A stretch of 64,000 nucleotides of DNA from Kryptolebias marmoratus (taxonomy: Eukaryota; Chordata; Actinopteri; Cyprinodontiformes; Rivulidae). The stretch covers positions 17,939,449 to 18,003,448 of the forward strand of contig NC_051433.1 in NCBI RefSeq assembly GCF_001649575.2, written 5' to 3'. The translations under genes and the position numbers were made by a program. Positions 40,801-53,400 of this stretch are shown one piece after another; positions within the stretch are counted from its first letter, which is position 1, and each line of letters opens with the position of its first letter. The notes under the pieces are model-generated. The model was not told the DNA's origin and did not search any database. It was given only the letters and a program-made list of their open reading frames with translations.

Positions 40801-43800
40801 CAAACACAATGCCAGGATCCCCTGCTGCGTTAGGGTGCACTGGATGAAGCCTGTCAGAGTCCTCAGAAACTCCAGCAAAGTTAACCTGGAGAGGGTGCGC
40901 TCACACGCTCACGCTCAGATGTATATTTGAAATTTGTAATGAAGAATGTGAGTTTGCCAGTGGGAGGTGGAAGAAGACAGAGAGAGGTGAGGTGGTGCTG
41001 GAGGTGGCGGGGAGGTATCTGAGTGAAGGAGTCTCCAGTGGTTGTGTTAACCCCCGCCTCATCTCCCTGTGAGTCATTCCGCCCTCTGAGGCTCATCTCT
41101 GCTCTGCGATTGTTGATGTTTTTCTGATTGAGGAGGCTTCATATGCTAAGAGGAGATGGAGAGTCAGAGATGCTGAAGACAGAAAGAGGGAGTGGAGCGG
41201 GTGAAAGAAAGTGTGTGCCACCTCTCATTGGCATAAATACTTGTTTACAACGAGACATAAATTGGAACCCTGTCAGTCAGTCTCTCTATTTCTCTTTGCT
41301 CTAGCTCCCTTTCCTCTATTTCCTCCTCTGTCTCTGCCTCTGTGCTGCTAAGCGTATTATAACACTCCCTGGTTCAGCCCTCTCTCATTACCATATTCTA
41401 ATTACATTCGTTAAGGGGAGCATTTGGGAGTTTAATGAATAAATTTGAAAGATGGGTCTCTGTGGCGATCTTTAGGTTTGTCTCCTCCTCAGCCAAATAA
41501 GGATGGGAGCATATGTGTGTGCATGCGTGTTTGCACACCTGTATTAGTATATACGTGCGCGCGTGTGTTCTCAGTAAATATCACTGTAGCTCCATTTCAG
41601 TAGAAACAAACAAACCTGGTTAACTCCTGAAGCTCATGTGGAGTCAAATCAATTCAGAATTCTGTTTGCTTCTGCCAAATAAAGATTTCATGTCATGTGT
41701 TTGTTGTTTTGGGAAGGAAAAAAAAAACACACTTGGAGCCACCCATGTTGGAGTCATGAATATTTAACTCTCCTCCAGCCTAAAACACAAACTGCCAAAG
41801 ACAAGTACGAAATTACAGATGTACAAATTGTCTGCAATCTCGGATTTACTCAGACAACAGACCCGAGGCCTTCCAAACGGGAGGTGGGGAAGTAGAGTTA
41901 AAACAATCTTAGGCAAACATTGGTATTAAATCAACTCTGCTGCATGACAGGCTTCCACTGTTGTGTGGTTTTGATTTGTCTCTGCCTGGAACGAAGCCCT
42001 GGGCACCAGACCTGCACTCACTCTTTCAGGGTATTGCGAAATGTGAAACAACTCTCACATGGTTTAATAAAACAGCACCAAATACATTCTTAACTCTGAT
42101 GATTGCCAGCTCGTGCTTCAAGGAGTCGAGACGAGAGAACATGCAACATCCACCCCCTGCTAAAAGCCTACCAAAAGGATGCGTTTTTTAACCTGGCTAC
42201 TTGCCAATGATTACTGACAATTAAACAATGCCACAAGCAACAGAACAAAGATGGAGAATCTAATTTAACCTCTTCCCCGTAGAGTTTGCTCTTACTGCTA
42301 CCGCAATTCCTTAAAATTATGGTACTTTCTTCTGTGGATAAATAGATTGTTATTTTTTTAATCCCAGAGCAGGTTTAATCATTTTCTCATTGACCCGAAC
42401 AAGGGTATAAACACACACTGGGAGTCAGCAGAATTTAGGCATTACATAGATTTTTTTCTTTCATTGTATGTGGTTGTAAAAAATGTTTCAATTTAGCTGG
42501 ATGCTGAAATTTCCAGATGACTTTCAGCTGCAGTGAAGGACAAGGCTGCACTCATCCATGGCTAACTATATACATGAACTGATGGGGTTAGGGACCGTAT
42601 CTGGTGAGAATATGCTTGCGGTTAATTGTTTGTAAGTGTGTGGTATCATCATCCAGAGGGGCTCCTCTTTACATAAAGCGCAGTGATGATGCACCGCGCA
42701 AGGTAGAGCCTGGTGTCATCACCTTTTCTTCAGGTACTGTGACTCATGCAGTGGGCGCTAAAGAACGCTTGCTATCTTTAATTTTTTTTTACCCCTACCT
42801 ACTGTACCATACATGTATAAAAATAAAAAAAAAAGAGAGTGAAGAGGATGAGAAATACTTTTTACTCTTTAGACTAGACATCTACTTGCCTACAGAAAAC
42901 ATTTAGTTTGCTTCAGTCTGGTTGTTTCCCATCCATTAACTGCACGTATAGCTCTGGCAAAGCTATTTAATAATTGCTCATTTAATGCACTTTTATAGAT
43001 TGAAATGGAGACAGACATCAGTCATTGCCTTCTGGGCTGTCATGGTAACTTTCCACCTCATATGAGCTGTAATTGACTGTGACTTTCCAGTTCAACATGC
43101 AATGACATCTTAGAGCTGGCAGAGGCTGCACCCTAGAGTCTCACTGGGAAAAAAAAAAGAAAGAAAACTAATGCGGAAGTTGAGTATTGGACAAAGTTAA
43201 GACTTGCTGGATGGCAAGCTTCACATAAACAAAGTGCCAGAAGATATATACTGCCAACAAGAGGTAATTGTGCAGCTAGGCTTAACACTAGTTAATACCT
43301 GTGTTTGGACTTGGAAATCTTTTTGTTGTCATGGTTTTCTTCCCTCCCCACCCGTTTGTGCAAATGCTGAGAGAAAACTTTAGAAGAATATTAATCTTAT
43401 TGCAAATTTGCTCCAGGTTTATGGAGCGTTTGCTAAAGAAAACTGCAACTTTTAGTGTCAAACACTCAACAGAACGAATGAAAGCTGCTCTTAATCTCTG
43501 CTTCTTGATAGAGATGCTGGTCAGACAAGTGAGATATGCTGCATTTTGGTTTTAATCAAGCCCCCCTCCACTGCGATAAACTATACGCGAACACAATTAA
43601 ACACCCCGTATACTCCACCGGTATGCAAATGCAGCATCAATATCCCATATATAGTTTCCTCCTTTGAGTCTTAGATGATGGATGATATATTACAGCTGAG
43701 CTGGTCTTAGACTAATGACACAGCTGCATTACAATACACAACTAAGTACACAGCTAATATTGTATGTGCAGGGAGACAGAACACTCTCACCCAGACACAT

Positions 43801-46800
43801 ACACACAAATACCAACTTGTTTAATCCCCGGGAATCGGTGAAATTTGATTACCGTGACTTTTACAAACACACTCCATATGAGAGTAGACAATCCATGCAT
43901 CAGCGAGGCAGAAGAGGGAGCGGGAGGAAGAAGAAGATAGAGACGAGGAGACAGAGGAATACACGGTGCTCCATCCTAAATGCAGTTTGAGGAGAAAAAA
44001 AGAGACCGGACTCGGGATGATGTGGGCTGCTGAATGGATTTGCTCAGATTTCATAATTCACACTGAAAGCACAACACGCGCACGCACACACACACACACA
44101 CACACACAGAGCAAAATGTCCCTCCCAATATCACAGTAAATATGAGAAGCAGCATATTTACCAGAATGTCCCTGGCTGATTCTTGTCAATGTGTACATTT
44201 CCATGATAAAGTTAGTAGAAAATGCTTGTCACAGCATCTGAAGACTCAAAGCTCACCTCTCGTTGTGTTTGTTTTGTTGAACAGATAATAATGTAGGCAG
44301 CTAATTTACCCCTGGACTCCAGGAGATCAAACTGAGTAAAATTATACAAGTCGAAGGAGAAAATGTTTCTCTGCTTATGCCTCAAAAACAAGCTTTCAAG
44401 TCTGACGCCCGTCACTGCATGTGAATAAAAGCGCAGATCGAACTCTGAGCTCGCCAGGCTCCCGTCTCCATTTCATGGCAGCAATATGATAAAATTCCAC
44501 AGAAAATCCTTGCATTCAATTTAAAGACTTCAAATGGAATTCTAAAAGTTCTGCCACAGGTGCACAATGCCGACCCCAGGCTCGTGAACACTGTTCAGGA
44601 AGTGCAGTAACTACACCAGGAGAGCTCCATCCTTGTACCACCTCCCCACTCATCATCAAGGAAAAACAGAAAAAAAATTAAAACAAGCATTCCTTGAAGG
44701 AATGTAAACTGCCTGCCACTTGCATTGCAAGGTTTTAAACAAAGATCTTGCACATTCCGTAAGCACTTGGAGTACATGTTGGGGATGACTCTCAGCGACT
44801 ACCGCGCCAAATTTTAGCTTAATATCTATTTTTGTGTTGGCTAATGTTGATTAGCTGTGGTGGCCATTTTGGCAAGTTATTCAGTTGTAGAGGTACATCC
44901 AATAAGTACTTTCTGAGAATTTTATTAAAATGATTAAAACTGAAATATTTTGCTAACAGACACACAAATACATACACACACACAGGCAATTACATGACCG
45001 CTCCATCTTTTATTGCATTGGCCAATGACTACTTTATCTTCACACATTTTAACGTTCACAATTGCTGATAAATAAATATCCAATTTCTAATTTGCCCTCG
45101 TCAACTCTATAAAAAAGACACAACAGCTTTCAAATCAAACACAAAATAAGCAAATATGACATGTATTAATAAATCAAACTGTTGCTCCATATTAAATAAA
45201 CATTTATTGTTCACTGTCCCTCATTTACCAACTATTCTTGCCAGTTTTAATTAGCAGCCTGCAAGTGGTCTTCTATGGGTTGTGGTTTACGAGACCAATA
45301 AAATAAGATACGAGAGACATCCCATTAACAAAACAAAACAAAACAAAAAAAACACAATCAGACCACAGGACAGTTTTACAGATCATATTCAAACAGGGTC
45401 TTTATCAGCGCATTTGCAAACACATACGTGGGATTTGATCAGCTCTTTACTGAAACACTCTTGGATTCGTTACGAGGAAAGGTAATTAAAAATATATGTC
45501 AGGTTTTTGAGACAGAACTGGGAACGAAGCCGCGAACGTGCGCACTCATCTCAAATATCCGAACAAACTGTGTTGTCTGATCATAAAAGTGATGCTGCAT
45601 TTGAAATTAGATCCATAATCTGTGTCTGTTCAAATATGAAGTGTGGAAAACAAAATATAATTAAATCCACGTTAGGCCAGAGACAGCAAGTTTCCAAACA
45701 GATGCTGCCAGCGAAATGAAACCAGAAAAACACAAAGTGAATTTACATTGAGAGGGGGGTGGGAGGATGGTGAGGACTGGGCTGCAGATCAGAAGTTACG
45801 AATCTATTTGTTGTTTTGTTGCAACACACCTGCCTGATATGTTTTCAGAAAGGCTTGGCTAGGCAGTCAAAGAGGTTTTGGATACGTCGAATAAACACAA
45901 TATGTCACAGGAGGTGAAAAAAAGTTTCTTATCAGTTTGAACAAAATGTCTGCTACAGCTTCGTGCATTACAAATTGTTCCAGCCTATCATTGTTGACTA
46001 AACTTCATACACGATGACGAGGCAGCTCAGAATGACTAAAAAACTCAAATGACTCATGTGGACGTCACGCGGTCTCAGATGTGTGAACAATTGTCCTATA
46101 AAGTTACAGCAAACTGAATAACTGTGCAACTGGAGAGAGTTCAAAAAGTGACCATCTTATGATTAACATTTGAACAAGCATACAGAGAGGAATTTACAGT
46201 ATTTATTTAAACAACGCTACGTCAGAATTACCAGCACTATTTTCACCAAGCTTAAAATGATGTCAGACTGTAACCTGACTTCAAAAATATAATTATATAT
46301 ATACATATATATAAAAAATGTAACAACCTCAGAAATCCCGAACGAGGCGAATTGCTTACAAGTTTCTACGCTCCAGTTGTTACTCGCTCTGAAAAAGACA
46401 AGACGCAAGAAAAACTTCATCAAAAGCAAAAAAAAGGCTCCCGCGCAAGTTGTGCTTGATTTGCAGTATGATGTTTTGTTTACAACTCACATTTAGGTAA
46501 ATCTGTAAATATGCAAAAAAAAAAAGAAAAAAAAAAAACGCCTCGTGCGGCTTAAAACTATACTTGGCTTCTGAAGGCGGAGAAAAGCACAAAGTTATCA
46601 AAGTTGGATAAAGTTTTGTAGTTATCGAGACAAAACTTTGCACATGGAGAACAAGTCCTCAAAATAGAAGTGCAAGGGTTTTCTCTGCGCGCGCGTTCCT
46701 GCTCTCACAGACACATTTTAATGCTTTTTGTGTGTCTCCACTGAATTAAATCTAATTCACACCAGACTCTGATATTACAGGGATTCTACGAGGGCCCATT

Positions 46801-49800
46801 TAGGGAAACAAAAAGTATTGTCTCTGCAGAACAGTCGGGCTTCTTATTACATCGGACTCTGATGGTCATTCGCGTCTTTTTCGGCTGGGCTCGAAAAATA
46901 CAAGCAAATTAAAAGACACACACACACACGCGCACGCACAAAAGCACACCGAACCGAGCTTAGGCGCATGCACAACGCCCCCGCACTCACAGTCACACAT
47001 TTTCACTGTTTAATATATTTCTGTGTCTCCAGTTAACAATATTTTGTGTCAAATTATAGTGGGCAAGATAAATAGTGGGTCTGTGCAACGTGGAGAAAAT
47101 GGAGCAGGAGGAAGATGTGGCGCTTCCAGAGGAGAGGAGAAGAGAGACAACGCTAAGTCCTACCTCAGACACATGGCTTTCACTGACTAGACTTGGAAGA
47201 CCAGGTTAATCCCACCTGCTTGTGATCCTACACTGAAATTTCTGCATGAAATACTGATCCCCCAAAAGCTCAGAGTCCACACAGACACCCCATTTATCAC
47301 TCATAGTCCTGCCTGCAAATTAAAAGGGGAAAAAAACCTGCTGGATAATTAGCTCTCCTCACAAAGTTGCACACATGAATAGAATTTGTCTGTTTATTTC
47401 TTTGCATTCAGCGACATTTGGTTCGCATTGCCAGTTTGGTCAGCGGGACACTGAGGCTGATTTGAGCTGAATACGTAAGTCACAACAGACACAAAATCAT
47501 GTTTGGTGTTAATTGGGCTACGCTTGGCTCAAAGAGACATGGAGAGAAAGACAAAGAGGAGGAGAAAAAAAAGATGGAGAGGGAGAGAAAAAGAGCCTGA
47601 AGGACTAATTAGTGATTATAACTTGGCGTTCTCCAAACATGAAATATTTCTCGACCCAAAATATAGAGGAAAGATTAAAAATAAAAGAATGGGAATCAAA
47701 CACACGGAGCTGTAAAACACCCCTTTGGTGTTTTGTGTGCATATATGTGTGTACGGCCATGTATGTGTGTGTGTTAGCTTCTTTGCCCTCTCATTAAACT
47801 ATGCTTTACTCTAGCAAATGGCAACAGCGCAGAGCTCAATGTCAGCTGGAGAGGTTAGAGCCATAAGGAGGCTCTGGGACAAACACACACAACACACACA
47901 CACCCACACACACACAGAAACAGATTACCAAATCTCATACCATCACGTTATCTAACTGAGAAGCACATCCAAGGCATTTCCAAATGAAACTTTTGGTGAG
48001 TTTCCTGAAACTGTGTTACTGTTCTGTGTTTGTGACATAATGCAGAGTGTGAGCCTGCTTCTGCGTGCGAGCTGGACGTTAGAAACTCGCACATCTGAGT
48101 CATAAATCAAGGGCACCTTTCGCCACAGTGGAAATGAAACACAGCAACTGGTTGTCTGCTAACCGCATCACTCTTCATCGATTATTTCTTTTTTTTTTCC
48201 ACACACTTTAGTAAGTGACATTTAACGTCTTCCCTTATGTGTAACTTCCTTTACAGACACTTTTTTTTTATTGCCCGCCGCCGAAGGCGAAAGGGCAATA
48301 ATGGTTTTGGCCGCGTCTGTGAGTCTGTGTGTGTGTGCGCGTCTGTGTTTATTTTGTCTGCAGTGTTGGCAAAATATCTCATGAAGCAGTGGACAGATTT
48401 TAATGAACCACTAAGAGAGTAATCATTTAGATGTACATCTAGAACAGATTAACTTTGTGGAGTCAAACCCATTCAGGATGGCCACTACAGCTCCGAGAAT
48501 TTAGCAAACACAAACATAGCTATAACCTGGTCAGTTTTACAGATACTGAGCTAAAATTTGGTGTGGAATTAGCTGAGAGTCATCCACAACACATATCGCT
48601 CAAGATCTGTGTTTTAAACCTTGCCATTTACTACTGGAGTCACGTTTGTCGCTATGTTAACAAAATACCTCATGAACTACTGGACAGATTTTTATGAAAC
48701 TTTTAGAAGGTAATCATTAGCTGTACAGCTAAAAACCTTTAACATTTGGAGTCAGCTCAATTCAAAATGGACCACCAAAGCTAATCAACATTAGCCAAAA
48801 CAAAAATGGCTTCAACTCAGCCAGTTTTACAGATACTGAGCTAAAATGTGATGTGGTAGTAGCTGGGACTCATTCACACACATTCTTTGAGTGCTAACAC
48901 ATCTCACAAAACCTCACAATATAGCTTGAGCTCATACATAATGTTATTTATAACATTTGACCAAAACAATAACTTTGTCCTTTCTCAACTTAAGATCTTA
49001 GTCTAAAACTCTGGCATGAAAGGCAGCGGGCGATACGCCTTCCTTCAAGGAATGCTTGGATTTTACTTTTATCCGCAGAAACACAGGAGACGTAATTCTA
49101 CGCAGGATATACAGCTGCCGTTTCTTCATACTGAGCTTAATCTATCTGTTTAATGTTCCACAAACAGTGGCATTGACGTCGATAATAAATTAAGACGTTT
49201 GTTTAGTCTTGGAATTGTAGCACCGACAAAACAAAAAAGCACAAACAGGTGATTGTGTGCAAGTTCCTGGCTTTTTTTTTTTTTTTTTTTACTTGTGATG
49301 CAGAGCATTTGCCCTTCAGCAGTTGTTTGTCTTCGCTGTCATGCATGATTGGCATCTCAAGCAGACGGACCAATTGTCAGGTCTCCCTTATCGCCTCCAG
49401 TTAACCGCAAAATCGGGACCAACGCTCGGGTCACATATGCATCATCGATCATACTATTAGCACAAATATGCACATACTCACATGCTCTGTTACCATGGCA
49501 ACATCTGCCTTTGATAGACACACACACACACACACACACACACGCAGATATACGATAGAAGCAATAGAGTAAAACGTATATGATTCTTCATCCGCTTCTC
49601 ATTCAGTCATGTTGGTGTCATCCAGCAGCACAACCAGACATGAGCGTGTGTGAACTGTCAACTAGCCTGCCTTCACATCGCACAGCAGCCAGTGTGTGTC
49701 TCTGTGTGAGGCAAACCAGCGCCGTAAAGAAACGCAGCATGCTTCGCAGCTCATCGTTCTACATTTCTCACATTTGTTTTCTCCGCGTACAGCTGAGCGA

Positions 49801-50404
49801 CGTGCGGCGCAGAGTCACATGCAGACGACAGACGCCTGTGTGAAGCACTGAAGTCTGCATCAGCCCGTTTGAGAGTTGCATCATTTGCATCATAGTGAGG
49901 AGATGCTCTGAAGCTGGAGGCTTTAAAATGCACATCAGGCTGCATGATGATATGAGCATTCGCACAGCAACTGTTTTCATGTTTCGTACTTCAGGCTTTC
50001 AGAAAGAAAGAAAGAAAAAATGTTATGTTTTGCCACAAGATTAGTCATATATTTTAACAGCTTGAGTCACAAGACTAAAGTTTGTCTACATTTGGAAAAA
50101 AAGAAAAAAAAACAAACAACTTTCTTTTAGACTGAAAGTGATAGAGCTCTGAAAAATTTGCCCCAGAACCAAACGATAAGTAATTCCAGATGGATGGAGA
50201 GCACAGGCTCAACCATCAGTCTATCCACCTGAGTGTGATTTGTTATCTAAAACTTGTCCAATGTCTATTACCATGGACAGATACACATACACCCCCAATC
50301 TATTATTGAACAAAAGGCTCACGCCTCCGCTCAGCCCTTCAGGGAGGAATCCATCCCTCCATCCCAGAATAATTTCACACATCAGTAGATACACAAAAGG
50401 CAGC

Positions 50405-50435
<31 letters not shown>

Positions 50436-53400
50436 TAAGAGGAGTACGAGAGCTGGAGAAGGAGGGAGAGAGGAAAGAAAAGGAAAAGAGGCAAGGACAG
50501 AGAGGAGGAGGAGGAGGAGTGGTTAGGGCAAAAAAATAGCATGGGGTCACAGCTCAGTGCTCGTAAGAGACTAAGGTGTCATGGGGAGCCAGGCGTGACA
50601 AAACAGAGATCAGAGAATCATATGTATTGTATACTTGCAAGGAAACAAACACACACTCACCTATACATGCACACCTTTGCAGGGAGATACAAAGAAAGGG
50701 CAACGTACCAAATGAAGATGAGCGAAGAAAGACTTTGTTTGATTTAATCTGCCGCACAGGGTAGTCTTCTGAATCTATTGCGCTCTTCTCTTCTTATCTC
50801 TGCGCATACATTCACACACCGGCTAATTCTAATGGCACGTAGCAACTATAAAGACTTAGTGCAAAATGAGATTTATAATTCCAATAATTCTATAGGAACC
50901 CAGAGGGACAAACTTGCTCCAGACAAACACCCAAAGGTTTCTGCAGACCGAGTAATTACTTGGTATTCTCAACACATCATTTGTTGCCGACACATTACCA
51001 CACATGAGCATCATCTGCAGTCTGGACCAGAACTGTTTTTTTTTTTTTTCTTCCCCAAGCTAACACACACATACACAGAAACACACACACACACACACAC
51101 ACACACAGACTGACACACACACACTGAAGGGATGTTAATGCCTAAGTAAATTGAAACCTTCAAATGTGACAGATGACGTGACAGCTGATTGGCCTGGGCA
51201 TCCCGCAGCATCGGTTTAACACTATCATTTATTGTGGAAACAAAAAAACCGCAAGACATGTAAATTATTGAAACGTTGCGTATGAGAACTAGTATAAACT
51301 GAAGGAATGCATATCACCCACCGCCTTCCATGCCAGAGTTTTAGACTAAGATTACATCATGCTGAGAAATGACAGAGTTGAAACCGTTTTGGTCAAACCG
51401 TGTGAATAAAGTGAGGCAACGTTGGGAGACGTCGAGCTCAGAGGATGAGTTGGGGATGACTCTCGGCTACTACCACACCACATTTTAGCTCAATATATGT
51501 AGAACTGACTGAGTTGTAGCCATTTTTGTGTTTCCTAAGGTCAGTTGGCTGTGGCGGCCATCTTGAATCGTGTTGGCTCCAAAAGTTAACCAGCTGTAAA
51601 GGTACAGCTGATGATTATTTCCTGAATGTTTTATTGAAATCTATCAAATGGCTCACGAGATATTTTGCTAACAGACAAACGGAGATGACTGAAAATAGTT
51701 ATTGGCCAAATATGACAAAAAATTAATTAAAAAAAGATTGTTCTTAGCATCACCACACCAAATTTTACTTTAATATCCGGGTCATTCTCTAAAGGTGGGA
51801 CCATAATGTCTGACAAGGGGCTCAAAAATTCAAAATACACTATTTTCATTGTTCTCTAGTGAATTTTATTCCTTGTTGACTACATTTTTAGGATCCATTA
51901 TTGCCAGAGGTCGTAAACCTTTCATATGGTAATATGTTGCAAAACCATCATGGCTCAGTGAGATACAAAAAAGGAAATCCTGACGTACAGGAGCGAATTT
52001 CGGACACGAAAATCTTTCGCAATGATTTAAACAAATGTCTCTAATTTCAGAACGATCATTTCTAAGAAAATCTCCAGGAATATTGGCGACCAGGGCTTTT
52101 ATCTGTTGGTGAAATGCGACAAAATAAATACGCTTTGCTTTCCATCTTATTTCTATGTAACACAGCTGGACACGATGAGTATGTCAACTGCACATTTTGT
52201 GAAGATAAAAATACACACACACGAGAAAAACCAATTGCAACACTGATTTTAAGCGTAGTTCTTTATTTATTCATGTTTTTTCACATTTTTTTATTTTTAC
52301 ATGAAGAAATAACACTGTTCATTGAGACAGTTCTAAAATGTCACAATTTTTGTCCATATTTTCAACACATTTTTTTTTTAATTAGAATTTCTCATTTGGT
52401 GTAAAGACTATTGTGGTATTTTTAAAACATCTTTCAGAGGAGTACCGATGAAGTATTTTAGGTGAGAAAATAGATGAAAAATAACCTTAAATTGTTGTGT
52501 AATTATCATGTAAAGCGTCAATAGTCAAAACGTTCCCACTTTCAGAGAATGACCCATCTGTAAAACTAAATTTTAGCCATTTTTGTGTTTTTTTTAACAT
52601 CAGTTGGCTGTGGTGGCCATCTTGAATCAAGCCTGACTCCAAAAGTTAGTCGGCTGTAGACCTCCTATGATTACTTTCTGCAAGTTTCATTAAAATTCAT
52701 CCAGTGACACAAGAGATATTCTAGTAACAGATCAACACACACACAGGGAGAAAAAAACACGCACAAATTGAAAAACATACATGCGCCAAAAAAAAAAAAA
52801 AGCGGACACAATTGAGTGTTTAGGTATGCGGAAAACTTTATGCCTGGTTGGAAGAGGAGCTTTGAAGGAATCCACTAAGGGACACCCAACCTCCGCCTGA
52901 ACTGCATCTCCTCATCAGAGAAGGAGCCACGTAGAGGAGTGTGTGGTGGTTGTGGGCTTGTGTTGGGGGAGTAACAGCAGAAAGCTCCAGAAAGGGGTGG
53001 ATGGGAAGTTGTTAATGAGGAGCCTGGTTAAAAGAAGCCGGAAGAGAAGACTCTAAGAGAAGTTCTCTAATTTTTACTGGTCTTCTCCCTGAACCCTGCA
53101 CACAATTGCTTTTAGTTGGAGGTTCCTAACCAGCTGTGGTCACATCGTTCTGACACACACACACGCACGCACGCACACTGCATGCACACGCTGTCTATTC
53201 ATGTGAACACCCTGTTCAGTAGGCTCCGTGCTTAACTCCCAGTATGACCTTCATCAAGATGGATTGCATGAAAAATGTAATGACTTTCCTGAGAGAAAAA
53301 CCACAGGCCAAATCAGCTTTGCATTGCATAATAATGCCAGACTTGGTAATCAATAACACAAACACACAAACACACATTCATAATGGAGTGCAAAGCCTGC

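Noticed and set aside
48271..48298. Rho-independent-like terminator or regulatory hairpin
   Set aside because: The hairpin is the edge of a dispersed repeat, and the same sequence edge recurs near 54375-54395 and 17200-17215.
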